Source: Pilasporangium apinafurcum
Taxonomy: Eukaryota > Oomycota > Peronosporomycetes > Pythiales > Pythiaceae
Assembly (NCBI GenBank): GCA_001600495.1
Contig: BCKE01000067.1
Span: forward strand, 76,167-140,166
Direction of reading: 5' to 3'
Length of the DNA stretch: 64,000 bases
Shown: piece after piece, positions 23,985-33,970 of the stretch
Numbering within the stretch: the stretch's first letter is position 1
How the letters are laid out: the number at the start of each line of letters is the position of its first letter
Program-made: the position numbers and the translations under genes
The notes under the pieces: generated by a model
What the model saw: the letters and a program-made list of their open reading frames with translations, nothing else
Database searches by the model: none
What the model was told of the DNA's origin: nothing

Positions 23985-24739
23985 ATGGTACAGATCTCGC
24001 TGTGTGTGTATCTATTCTTACTGATATACTATGTGTATTTCGAAGTATTAATGAGTTAACTGGTAATGTGGGGGATGTAGGCTAACACGCTTGCACCGTA
24101 CTTGACTGCGATCCGCAACTCGCTCGACTCGGCATTGTGTCTGCGAAACTTTCCCTCGCAAGTCATTGAACGCCACAACAAACCTGAAGTGGAATTGCGG
24201 TTCGTGATAACGATTATCTTTTCATGATCTTGCGCTTGGTTTGTTTACGGGTCTATTTATGGTGTTGGTGCATGTAGATTGAGCAAGGAATTGCTGCTAA
24301 GCCCAATTTTGATTTGCCGTAACGAGCAGGAAAAATGCTTGATCGAACCATCGATCAATTCGACACGCGTGAGCATTTGCATCAAACAGGCAGATGAAAT
24401 TGAGACTATCCTGTGCCACAAATTCACGCGATTTTTGATGCAACGCGCCGAGCAATTTGTCATAATGCGCCGAGTTCCTGTCGAGGTAACGAGTTGGAAG
24501 TTGTTGAAGCTGTGGTGATTGTATGCGTTGTCTAATCGATCTGATTATGATAATCACAGGGCTACAACATGAGTTTCTTGATCGTGCACACGCACTTGGA
24601 GCACATGTACAAGCACAAGTTGATCGACTTCATCATCACGTTCATGGAAGACATTGACAAGGAAATCAGTGATATGAAGATCACGCTTAATGGGCGTGGT
24701 CGTACTGTCGCCATGGAATTCATGAAGAAATTTACTTAA
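23985..24739 (+). CDS. ARPC4: Arp2/3 complex subunit 4 (ARPC4, p20), four exons
   Basis: Exons are 23985-23987, 24081-24199, 24278-24485 and 24560-24739, with introns of 93, 78 and 74 nt, giving 169 residues against about 168 in animals and plants. The spliced protein matches ARPC4 along its length: [102 protein letters not shown]4 forms the core dimer with ARPC2 in the Arp2/3 complex, which nucleates branched actin. The first exon is only the ATG: the conserved second residue (Ala) begins right after the acceptor at 24080, and the only upstream ATG giving MAN is at 23985, followed by GTACAG. That exon is the weakest point; the rest is solid. Confidence 0.92.
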
Positions 24740-24878
24740 CAACTGAGATCCACTACAAACATAATACGAGAGAAGGGGGAAGAATACATTAACAAGCCGT
24801 CTAATATATAGGGCAACTTTGTTCCTCCACCCTTCCAAAGCTATCGCTCTCTACTACTATACTATTCTCTTCCTTGTG

Positions 24879-26045
24879 TTACATTATGCTACAGTTGCCG
24901 TTTGCTGCTGCATTTTCAGCTTCATCAGGGCCACAGGGTCTCAGCTTGCCAATAAAGCATTTTTCCAGCCACTTGCGCGCTTTTTTCGTGTGGAAAAGCA
25001 TGTCCTGTGTGCAATCTGGTCCACCAGCTTTGCGTAAAATGGAGCGAGGACCACCTGGATGGTATTTCACCACGCCTGTGACGTCATAGACCTGATTGTT
25101 CGCCACGAGCCAACACGACTCGACCGTCTTGTGCCGTGAAACTTCGCAGAGACAAAGCTTATGAGTTTTGGAACAACGAACGTCCTCAACCTCATCGTCT
25201 GCATCGGTCGTACTTGGTGACAAAGGCTCTTTCACGCCTATTTCACTGTCGTCGATATTATTGATGTTGGACTGAAGTAACACAACACTCTTGCCGCGCA
25301 GCGAATTGACACCAAATTCACTACTGTTTCTCCGCGATCGACGGCGTGGAAGTTTCTGGTTGGTTGTCATAGATTTATTTTCGGTCTTATCCATCACATC
25401 GACTGCGTCTGCAGCTGGATTGGATGTTATGAGTGCATCCAGTGGTCGACAGACGTCTGGCGCACATTCATTATGGCTTGTGGCAGACCGTGAAGGCATA
25501 GCTTGACTTTCTTCATAATCCACGACGATGCTCTTCGATGGTGGAAATTCTTGCACTGAGAGTGACGCTGCCTGCAACCCCAACTCTTCCAGATCATACG
25601 TATGCAGTCGTTCTCGATTCGCCTCGCTATCCTTTGCATAAATGGTATCACTCGTCTTGCTCTTTCGTTGTACAGGGACGCCGGGTTGAAGCACCACATC
25701 CTCTGCTTGATTCATGCATTTCGGGTAACATGCACCCATGGTCACGTCTTCACCACTCTCCACTTGTTCACCAGCTCCCTGAGTTGCAAAAATGAATCTT
25801 TCTCCGGTCGAGTTGGTCTTTTCAAAAGTAAGATTTGCCTCTTCCAATTGGTTATCATCTCTTGCGCAGCTGCCACTGAATTGTCCTTCCTTTTTCCCTT
25901 GCGGAAGAGACGCTGATGGGGGTATACTTGAGTGTGAGATGTGCTTATTTTCCGTCGTCGTTTTCGATACTTTTGCAGCCATCGCGGATGCTTTCCCGCC
26001 GCGGTGTTCACACATAGCTCTTTTTTTTTTCTTTTTCTTTTCCAC
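24879..26045 (-). CDS. Cytochrome b5-domain protein with C-terminal CaaX box
   Basis: A single-exon ORF of 388 residues. The N-terminal 280 residues are disordered-looking, Lys/Ser/Thr-rich. The last 100 residues form a cytochrome b5 heme-binding domain: CEVSRHKTVESCWLVANNQV, then YDVTGVVKYHPGGPRSILRK. His329 of HPGG and His352 of DMLFHTKKA are the expected axial heme ligands. The chain ends NGNCSIM, where the last four residues (CSIM) form a prenylation motif; Met at the last place favours farnesyl. Most cytochrome b5 proteins are membrane-held by a C-terminal hydrophobic helix, which is absent here, so a lipid anchor may replace it. The start is uncertain: ATGs at 26045, 26012 and about 25982 are in frame, and the first is preceded by a poly-Lys run. 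The gene is convergent with ARPC4. Confidence 0.85.
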   Translation of the reverse strand: MEKKKKKKRAMCEHRGGKASAMAAKVSKTTTENKHISHSSIPPSASLPQGKKEGQFSGSCARDDNQLEEANLTFEKTNSTGERFIFATQGAGEQVESGEDVTMGACYPKCMNQAEDVVLQPGVPVQRKSKTSDTIYAKDSEANRERLHTYDLEELGLQAASLSVQEFPPSKSIVVDYEESQAMPSRSATSHNECAPDVCRPLDALITSNPAADAVDVMDKTENKSMTTNQKLPRRRSRRNSSEFGVNSLRGKSVVLLQSNINNIDDSEIGVKEPLSPSTTDADDEVEDVRCSKTHKLCLCEVSRHKTVESCWLVANNQVYDVTGVVKYHPGGPRSILRKAGGPDCTQDMLFHTKKARKWLEKCFIGKLRPCGPDEAENAAANGNCSIM

Positions 26046-26553
26046 GGGTGCTGATGTGACGTTGCGTGTCTTTCGCTACACCTGCCAAGGGAAAATGACA
26101 GACTGGGAATAGATGGATAGTCACAGAAGTTTCTCTGACGCAACCGCGTCGTTGCTTATCACCCAATGTGAGGTCGTCCGCTTGTTATAACGTAAATAAC
26201 TCGAGTAATTTACGATTGTCTATGTAATCTATATAAGGCCACGTATGCGGCTGTGACGCAAACGCAGAAAAGCTATTCGTGGCTTTTGCCAGTGACGGAT
26301 AGTTTACGTTGCTGGTGGTGCATCTACAAAAATGGATGGGGGACGGTGGTAGGGACATAAACATGTGACATTCAATTATAAAAAATAAAAAAATAAAAAT
26401 ATTTGAATTTAAAAGATATATTTAAATTCACATTTTATATGATTTTTTACATATTTATTTACAAAATTTTATAACTATAATAATCATGATTTTTTATAGG
26501 ATACTAGTTTATACAGTTTATTATTGTAGTATCCAGATGGATAGCAGTCCGCA
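26046..26553. other. AT-rich intergenic region
   Basis: No gene. A very AT-rich block runs from about 26375 to 26525. It lies immediately left of the terminal-repeat remnant at 26554. Confidence 0.5.
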
Positions 26554-26644
26554 CAGTACAATATCCGGACAATTTGAAATTTTTGAGGATGATTTTTAAA
26601 TTTCCTCGTTCGAAAAACCCACTTTTATCCGGAATATATTACTG
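26554..26644. mobile_element. Short pogo/Tc1-type terminal-repeat remnant (MITE-like)
   Basis: The 91-bp segment starts CAGTACAATATCCGGA and ends with the inverse, TCCGGAATATATTACTG, whose reverse complement is CAGTAATATATTCCGGA. CAGTA...TCCGGA ends are typical of pogo/Tigger/Fot1-type DNA transposons. Only a non-coding stub separates the ends, so this is a solo MITE or internally deleted copy. It sits in an AT-rich intergenic region. Confidence 0.5.
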
Positions 26645-27386
26645 TATACATCTAAGTATACATACTTGCCGCTATTTTAGGCTAGAGACGCGTGCCTTGA
26701 AGAGCTGCGAACCAAAGGAAATTGGAATTTTTCTCACATGGGAAACGGCATGCGGGCTCGTTTGCTGGGAAATCACGCGCCTTTAGCCAATGGATACGTC
26801 GCAGACGTAGGTGCCAGCCAATCGCAGGATGTTGCTCAATCGGTAGCTAAAGACAGAGAGAAATGGGAGTAGTCCATATCGTGACAATCTGAGAATGCGC
26901 AAAGGCCAACTGTGTGACATAGTAGGAATGAATCTTGCGTAGTGTTGAAGCGACTGCTCTGCTTGCATTACGTCATTCTACCCATTTGGCTTGCATTCGA
27001 GATGCTAACATCAAGATCGACGTTTATAATATCTTGACACCTGGCTTTGCACATTCTTAATGGTGTGAAAGGATGTGAGATTTGTTGGCGATATTGTTTG
27101 TACATAAGAAATCATTGCCCAACAATTGCGTGACACTTCACTTCCAGTTAACTTTCTCGTTGAAAAGTGCAATGTCAAGGTCGGGAACTCTGCCAAGGAA
27201 AGACATCGAACACTAACAGCACATGTTAACTACATATAATGCAACCTTTATAACAGATGCATGAAGATTCGTTATAGATTTTTTGAGTGGATTCGAGTTG
27301 CGAAACGACTGTTGCGGGGGGTTTCTTTGTTATCTGATCACGTGCGAGTGCCAATATAGCGATCTATCCGCTTAGAATCGACTAGC
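26645..27386. other. Intergenic region
   Basis: No gene recognised; this is the 5' flank of the FYVE-GAF gene. Confidence 0.4.
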
Positions 27387-28574
27387 ATGAGTTCTGATCA
27401 CCCCGTGTTCAAACGCCTTTCACGACAACAGTTAATTGTTCGACGAAGACACATCGGGTACCAAGCTCTCACCTTTGAATCACCAATTACAGATCCACAG
27501 CAATGTAAAATCTGTGGTCGCCTCTTAGATTCAATTTGGAAACATTATCTGTGCCATGTCTGTGGTGGCTGGGTGTGTCGTCCATGTTCTCTCGTGGTCG
27601 AGTGTGAACGACAAGCCCAACGTATTCAATTTATTCGCTCTTGTTGTGGTTGTATTGGTATGCTAAACAAATGGTCCGATTCCGATCGGCTGCTAGAGTA
27701 TGCCGCGGCACCGTGGGTAGTTCAGTCGTCCAAATCGCAAATGGGACTAACGTTGGCGGATGTATTGCGTACCCAAAAAGCGAAGCGACTGGGAGTGTTG
27801 AAAATTCTGAAGTTATTGAATCGAGCCGTAGATATAAACTCTAAAACGTTCAATTCTATCTCAGAAGATGCATGGGCAGCAATTGATTTACAAACAACGC
27901 AACATAGTGATGAAGACCAGTGCACGAGTGTAACTCCTGATCAAGAGATGACACATCAACTGGTGCAGCACTGTTTCGAAGTTTCAGTTCCGGAGCTTAC
28001 GATCGAAGAATGTAAGTTTGCTGAGGAGGATGGTATCCGCAAGTACCCACTCGTGTTTGATATGAAATCGGGATCACCACTTCCAGTGGTGCCAAATGAA
28101 GCCGAGCGAATAGAATGCCTATCGCGATACAACTTTCCAGGGCTATCTCTTGATACGGCGGACCTTCAACTCGTGTGTGAACTTGCAGCAAAAGAACTAG
28201 ATGGGATCGGTTTCATCACAATCATCGTGGAAGATGAAGCTCACATTGTTATAGTTAGTGATGGGCAAGCAAATATTCGTATTAATCGGTCAAAGGCACT
28301 CACAACATTTGCAGTTGCTTACGATAAACCATTTCTTGCTCGAGATGCGACCCTCGATATTCGCCTTCGAGAATTGGAACTGGTATGCTCGGATGATCCC
28401 GTTCACTTTTATTTTGGGATGCCTATCTTGCTTGATAAAGACACAACTATCGCGGCACTGTGTGTGGTAGACAGTCATCCAAGAAAGAACATCACGACCA
28501 TGCAATATTCGGTTGTAAAGAAGCTTGCAGAGATCGCGTTGGTGTTTTGGGAGGAAATGCTCTCAGGAAAATGA
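27387..28574 (+). CDS. FYVE-like zinc finger and GAF domain protein
   Basis: A single-exon ORF of 395 residues. Residues about 35-90 carry a FYVE/RING-related set of Cys pairs (CKICGRLL, LCHVCGGWVCRPCS, RSCCGC). Residues about 225-390 form a GAF-like domain: ERIECLSRYNFPGLSLDTAD, KELDGIGFITIIVEDEAHIV, FYFGMPILLDKDTTIAALCV, which ends in the VVDSHPRKNITTMQY segment common to oomycete GAF proteins. FYVE-GAF combinations are a large oomycete family thought to be signalling or endomembrane proteins; the specific ligand is not known. The basic RRHHCR-type PI3P patch of true FYVE domains is not obvious, so lipid binding is doubtful. A decayed tandem copy follows 129 bp downstream. Confidence 0.8.
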   Translation: MSSDHPVFKRLSRQQLIVRRRHIGYQALTFESPITDPQQCKICGRLLDSIWKHYLCHVCGGWVCRPCSLVVECERQAQRIQFIRSCCGCIGMLNKWSDSDRLLEYAAAPWVVQSSKSQMGLTLADVLRTQKAKRLGVLKILKLLNRAVDINSKTFNSISEDAWAAIDLQTTQHSDEDQCTSVTPDQEMTHQLVQHCFEVSVPELTIEECKFAEEDGIRKYPLVFDMKSGSPLPVVPNEAERIECLSRYNFPGLSLDTADLQLVCELAAKELDGIGFITIIVEDEAHIVIVSDGQANIRINRSKALTTFAVAYDKPFLARDATLDIRLRELELVCSDDPVHFYFGMPILLDKDTTIAALCVVDSHPRKNITTMQYSVVKKLAEIALVFWEEMLSGK

Positions 28575-28702
28575 GCTACTCTGCATGGTTTTTCGAGTAA
28601 TATCGAAGTGTAATTAGTCTGAACCCACGCATAAAGCACTCGTCGATCTACTATTTCCCAAGTTTTGCTCAAACGTTCAGTTAAACTATTTAAGTTGTTG
28701 GT

Positions 28703-29863
28703 ATGAGTTTCAATTATTCGTTATTCAAATACCTCTCGCGACCCCAATTGATCATGCGGTAAAGAAACATTGGGTACTGAACACTCATTTTCAAGTCGGC
28801 GATTACAAACCCACTGCGATGTAAAATTTGTGGTTGCCATTTCAATCCAATTTGGAAGCATTTTTGTGCCACGTCTGTGATCAATGAGTGTATCAACCGT
28901 GTTTCCTTGTCGTCGAACATGAACGTGAGACTAAGCGCATTCGCTTCGTTCGATCTTGTTGCGAATATATTGGCATATGCTGGACAAAAAGTCTGATTCC
29001 GATCGACTAATGGTTTTTGCTGCTGCGTCATAGGTGGTCAGTCGCCCAAACCACCATTAGCGCTCACTTTCGTATGCATTTCACGAGTGCATAAGAACAA
29101 AAGGCCTGCAGTATTGAAGGCCCTCAGCCTACTCGGTAGACAGATGGATGTAAACTCGGAGGCATTGAAAAGTGTTGCAAAAGACACGTGGATGCCAGTG
29201 GATTCGCAGATGACGTAGAGCAACAATGAAGACCAGATGCCGATTGCTGCTTCCGACAGGGAGACGACGTAGTAGCTGGTGTAGCATTATTTTGAAGTTT
29301 CTGTTTCTAAGTTTGCCATCAAAAAATGTTTGTTTGCAAAACGTGATGGACTCACAACTATCCACTCGTATTTGAAGTGGCTACAATGGTGACAAATGAG
29401 ACTGAGTGAATGAAATGTTTGTCACAACACAGTATACCAGGACTTTCAATTGACACACCTGACCTATAGCTCGGCTGTGCCATTGCCGCCTAAGAACTGC
29501 ATGGACTTTCGTTTATTACAGTATTGTGGGTAAGGAGCCCATATCGCAACGGCCAAACTAGCATCCAAGTGGATCACTTGAAGACTATTTCCGCGTTTAT
29601 GCTTGCCTACGATGAATCTTTGCTTGTGTGCGATGCAACGCCCAATATTCGCTTTCAGGTTATGGAATTTGTGTGTAGGAAGAAACATCCATTTTTATTT
29701 TGGAATGCCGATTTGGTCTAGAGGCGGAATACATATCACAACACTAGTCATCTTTGACAAAAATCCCAAGAATTGCATCACGACGATGCAATATTTAGTT
29801 ATGAAAAAGCTCGCAGAGATTGCTAGAATGCTGTGGATGGAAACGGTTGATGATAGCATTTAG
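28703..29863 (+). pseudogene. Decayed tandem copy of the FYVE-GAF gene
   Basis: From the ATG at 28703 the frame starts MSFNYSLFKYLSRPQLIMR and stops, where the intact neighbour reads MSSDHPVFKRLSRQQLIVRR. Homology continues over the whole length, for example the FYVE-like region near 28810-29000 and the GAF end (KNCITTMQYLVMKKLAEIAR near 29765-29830), but it is spread over several frames with many stops and indels. It is a local tandem duplicate that has lost function. Confidence 0.75.
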
Positions 29864-29966
29864 TCTTTCGTTTGAAGCGGTAACACTCAGCATATTAGGT
29901 AACAACAAGCAATGTGAAATGACGGTATTACTTTGCAGTTTTCTTCGCAAATACGTATGTGGTGTC

Positions 29967-30872
29967 TTACTGTGTTTTCGTATTAATTTGTGGCAGAACT
30001 ATGTGCACAGGATCCCTGGAGAACCCTTTAGTTCCAAAGCAATCCTGAAAGCGTAAGTTACTCTCGAGATGGCTAAGTTTGCGGAAATCTGAGTGTACTT
30101 CATCGCAACACGAATTACAAAAGTATTGCGAGTCACAGGCAAGACAGAGTACGTACGCGTACCGTTCCTCTCGACCTGCGCGTTCGCATATATTGCAAAA
30201 ACGTACTTTAGGCAGGACATATGCGTCCCTATTGATCTTGACTCGCTGCGGGAGTACTTTGGCGAGGATTTCCTGCTTTAGTCGCATCTTTTCCAAGCGT
30301 TCCTTCTCCAATTTCGCTGTTTCGATCGGATTGCGCCAGGTGCTTTGATTGGTTTTCTCATTCCAATAGTACAACGAATATGGAGGCTCTTGAAGATAAC
30401 ATTGTTTCCAATCGCCCAGCGCTTCCTCCAGCGCGAGTGTTTCTTCATCTTTCGGTGGGCAAAAGAGCGTTGTGAGCAACGAATCCGGATCTAGTAGGTT
30501 AAGCAGTGAGCAGGCACTGCGCACAAGGTCCTCGCGATGTTCCACAAAATACATTTGACGGTAAAGCCACGCCGCTGCAGCATCCGCCAGTTCGTACCAT
30601 GATTCATGGGAATCTGCGAATCGGGTCGCAAAAACCGAGAGCACGACCACTGTTGTCCAGATGCGATTGGTCAAGTGGTCTTTCTGCGCCAAGAGTATTA
30701 GACGGGCCAAAGGTAAACCTAGGCACTTGGCAAGCGATTTCGACGGCTGCCAATGGTCATTATCACCACAGACACTCTTGCAGATAAACTCGAGTACCTG
30801 TTGATCTGGTAGGAAAGCAGTAGCAGTAGCTGAATCATCTTTGGCAGCCCCAGCACCACGTCGTTTCGGCAT
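29967..30872 (-). CDS. WW domain and B-box-like zinc finger protein
   Basis: A single-exon ORF of 301 residues. The middle carries a WW domain (EPPYSLYYWNEKTNQSTWRN) with both signature Trp-position residues in place. It is followed by a Lys/Glu-rich helix (KLEKERLEKMRLKQEILAKV), probably a coiled coil, then a B-box-like zinc finger: CNICERAGREERYAYVLCLA, CDSQYFCNSCCDEVHSDFRK, HLES. WW domains bind Pro-rich partners. An adaptor role is inference. No signal peptide. It is divergently arranged with HPF1, with 119 bp between the two start codons. Confidence 0.75.
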   Translation of the reverse strand: MPKRRGAGAAKDDSATATAFLPDQQVLEFICKSVCGDNDHWQPSKSLAKCLGLPLARLILLAQKDHLTNRIWTTVVVLSVFATRFADSHESWYELADAAAAWLYRQMYFVEHREDLVRSACSLLNLLDPDSLLTTLFCPPKDEETLALEEALGDWKQCYLQEPPYSLYYWNEKTNQSTWRNPIETAKLEKERLEKMRLKQEILAKVLPQRVKINRDAYVLPKVRFCNICERAGREERYAYVLCLACDSQYFCNSCCDEVHSDFRKLSHLESNLRFQDCFGTKGFSRDPVHIVLPQINTKTQ

Positions 30873-30991
30873 GTTTTGGGATCAAGTTCCATCCCCTAAA
30901 ATGATGACAACTATTTGCCAAAATAGGGTGTTTTTTGTTATGGTTGGTATTTAGGGTCTTACGCTTCTAGAGGGTTAATTTAGAGCAAAAC
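30873..30991. promoter_or_regulatory. Short divergent promoter, WW/B-box gene and HPF1
   Basis: Only 119 bp lie between the ATG at 30872 (minus) and the ATG at 30992 (plus). Both promoters and both 5' leaders must fit here or overlap the genes. No TATA box is seen; a T-rich run with GGTATTTAGGG lies at 30940-30956. Confidence 0.5.
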
Positions 30992-32473
30992 ATGAGACGA
31001 TCAACGCGATTGGGGAAGCGAGATGCAGAAGCGAACGAGGGTAAACGCATACAAAAAACAAGGAAGCGTGAAGAATCAAGTGATAAAAGCAGTAGTGAGA
31101 TGCAGGAACCACTATTTGTAGTGAAGGAGCTTGAAACGGAGAAAAAACCAAATGGCGACAGTGAACGAGCTGATGGTTGTGCATGGGTTCACTCGTGCTT
31201 TCCAGAGGCAAAACGCCTGGAATGGAATTCTTTCCTGCAGTCCAAGTGCTTTCTGCGCGTGCCAGATGAGGTTTATGATTTGTTTGAGCTGGCAGTGCAT
31301 TTAAGGCCAGACAAACCATTGGGTATGCTTTGTGTGGTGTGAAGACGTCTACTTTCTATTGAATGATGGATGCAATTGTTGATGATGGCACTTCTGTTAA
31401 TGTGATTTAGACGCTTTTGTTGCTGCATTGGGTATTCGCTTGAGTGGAATATTTGATCTTTTAGCTGCAGGAGCCCAAGTCACTGTCGACAAGCCAGTAT
31501 ACCTACAGGGTCGGTTCTATTATGATCCGCCAGAGGTAGCAACCATGATGATCGACGTTGAATCCGATTCTGGTACTCATTGGGGATACTTCAGGTATAC
31601 ATTTGCAGTTTTTCTTTTCGCTCAGTGTGGTGTATGATCGTCAGATTAATGTCATATGCTTGTATATTGGCTGTTATCAGGGACTCGCCAGATGAAATAC
31701 CGCCCTACGTTGTCTATACACAAAACAGCGCTACCTGCGTATTCGTAGTAGCAGGAACAAGTCTCTTTGACGTGTTAGACAAACAAATTCTATTCTTGCA
31801 CCATACAAGCGCATCCAGGCAAAATTTTCAAGAGGTGCAAACCATGATTGCTCAATATCTAAAGTCCAAGGATCATAACAGTCAATCGATTTCAACCCTT
31901 CGTCGTCGTCGCATGAATGAAAGCACAGCTCCGTCCTTGCATCGACTGGGTATTGTGGTGCCATGCGATGAAAAGAAACAAACCGGCTACCGTGAACTCC
32001 CGATCATCGATGAACAACTAAAGGAATTATTAGCTCAATTCCGGGACAACAATGATGATATCGCTAATGCTCGCAAGAAACTAAGTGAGCTAATTACACG
32101 TGCAACTATCGCCAGTGATGAATTGGATTTTGGTACGGGTTTGCTCCTGGGCTTGGACCTGTTTACAGTTGGGGCATGCCTGGAGGTAAGATGATACATT
32201 TGCTTTGTTGGTGATCTGGTGCAAATTACCACGCAATTTACAAATTGTTCTGCACATGGAAATTAACAGAAAGAAACACTACAGCTGCTTAAGATCGCGT
32301 ATATGCTGCTGGGGCGCTTCTCATATTACAAAATCCTCTCAGCGCATGTGATGTCTCGCTCAGTTGACCGTCCCATCCAATGCCTTGTCACAGATTCATC
32401 CTCAGTTGATCATCATTCTACTACAGTCTCAAGACCCAAATTAACTGTCATCGATCTCCCAAAACACGGATAG
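30992..32473 (+). CDS. HPF1: Histone PARylation factor 1 (HPF1) homologue, four exons
   Basis: Exons are 30992-31322, 31411-31594, 31681-32185 and 32270-32473, with introns of 88, 86 and 84 nt, giving 407 residues. After a basic N-terminus the match to HPF1 (UPF0609) is clear: VPDEVYDLFELAVHLRPDKP, AALGIRLSGIFDLLAAG, GRFYYDPPEV, WGYFRDSPDEIPPYVVY, RLGIVVPCDEK, TGYRELPIIDE, SDELDFGTGLLLGLDLF. HPF1 completes the active site of PARP1/PARP2 and redirects ADP-ribosylation to serine. The residues equivalent to human Tyr238-Arg239 (here Tyr275-Arg276) and catalytic Glu284 (here Glu319) are all kept. Expected location is the nucleus. Confidence 0.92.
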
Positions 32474-32729
32474 GTCTAATCACAGCCATCTAAATTCGGC
32501 TGGTAACCCAAAATAATACTATTTGCGTACTTAACAGATGTGTAACTGTACGGCTTGTAAACTGCTGGCTACGGTGGCTCGATAGGCCTTATAATTCCTT
32601 GCATTCACAGTATTTGGCAATCTTGTCTTTTCAAGCTGCCATGGAAGTGAGGCAATGAATGGCAGCACATCTATTTCTTGTGTCAAAGGAGTAGGAAGCA
32701 AAGAACAGCAGCAAGAGCAACGTATAACG

Positions 32730-33692
32730 ATGGCGTCGGAAGAACCACAACTCGCTCCAGTGGAACGCTCGTTCTGGTATAAGGAGTCACTGCATGAGGA
32801 CCTGTACCTGTCGACGTCGCTCAAGAGCGTGCTCTTTGAATCCAAATCCCAATTCCAGACCATGCAGATCATTGATACGTACTCGTTCGGTAAAACGCTT
32901 GTGCTCGATGGCAAGACGCAATCAGCGAAATCCGATGAGGCTGTTTACCATGAGACTCTGGTGCATCCTGCGATGATGGCGCATGCGAACCCGAAGACCG
33001 TTTACATTGGCGGTGGTGGTGAATTTGCCACAGCGCGTGAAGTGCTCAAGTACCCGTCGGTCGAGAAGGTCGTGATGGTTGACATTGATGAGATGGTGTG
33101 CAATTTGTGCCGCAAGGAGATGCCAGAATGGGCTAATGGAGCATTTGAAGACCCACGTCTGGAAGTGCATTACACGGACGCGCATGCGTTCCTCAAGCAA
33201 TACGACGGCACGTTTGATGTCATCATCATGGATATTGCCGATCCGATTGAAGCTGGTCCAGGATACGTGCTCTACACGGAAGAATTCTACAAGTACGCCG
33301 TGACGAAGCTGAACAAAGGTGGCTACTTTGTGACCCAGTCCGGTCCAGGCGCGCTGTACAACTGGAACGAATGTTTCTCGGCCATTTACAGCACACTCAA
33401 GACTTCATTCAATGCCGTGCTGCCATATACGGTCGATATCCCGTCATTTGGCTGCGTCTGGGCTTTTAACATGGCCACGAACGCGGACGATGGCAAGGAA
33501 AAGGTGAAGGCCATTCGCGAACGCCCTATTGCCGTCACGGATGCGCTCGTTGCTGAACGTATCCCGACACCACTCAAGTTCTACGATGGGATCAGCCACA
33601 TTGGTCTCTTTGGGCTGCCCAAGCCGATCCGCGTGGCTCTGGAAGAGGAGACGCGTGTCATCACTGTCGACAACCCAGTGTTCATGTATTAA
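32730..33692 (+). CDS. ACL5-like thermospermine/spermine synthase
   Basis: From the ATG at 32730 (MASEEPQLAPVE) the product is 320 residues; the frame is open to an ATG at 32655. It is a spermidine-synthase-fold aminopropyltransferase. Signatures: SFWYKESLHEDLYLSTSLKS, GKTLVLDGKTQSAKSDEAVY, HETLVHPAMMAHANPKTVYI, GGGGEFATAREVLKY (decarboxylated-SAM site), VDIDE, DIADPIEAGPGYVLYTEEFY, FVTQSGPGALY, VPSFGCVWAF. The DxADPxExGPxYxLY and VTQxGPxG segments match ACAULIS5-type thermospermine synthase better than spermidine synthase (which has DSSDPxGPA). It should transfer aminopropyl to spermidine in the cytosol. Thermospermine versus spermine product cannot be told from sequence. Confidence 0.88.
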   Translation: MASEEPQLAPVERSFWYKESLHEDLYLSTSLKSVLFESKSQFQTMQIIDTYSFGKTLVLDGKTQSAKSDEAVYHETLVHPAMMAHANPKTVYIGGGGEFATAREVLKYPSVEKVVMVDIDEMVCNLCRKEMPEWANGAFEDPRLEVHYTDAHAFLKQYDGTFDVIIMDIADPIEAGPGYVLYTEEFYKYAVTKLNKGGYFVTQSGPGALYNWNECFSAIYSTLKTSFNAVLPYTVDIPSFGCVWAFNMATNADDGKEKVKAIRERPIAVTDALVAERIPTPLKFYDGISHIGLFGLPKPIRVALEEETRVITVDNPVFMY

Positions 33693-33970
33693 GTTAGATC
33701 TCGATCACCACCATACCGTTGCAATAACAATAACATCTCTGCCATCAAATTTACAGAAACCAACCGCGGATTCATGATTCACTGGCTTGAATTTGTGTAC
33801 GAAAAACGTTTTGGCGCATGTAAATGGCGTCATCGCCCATATGGACTAGAGTTTTGTAGTATGTTTTGTTGTTCTTTGTCAATTATCTATAAGCTTGTTT
33901 TCGTGCTTGTGTTGAAGCCATTGTCTGCGATTGCGTATGCACTACGCTAATGACTCAAATCATGATTTTT

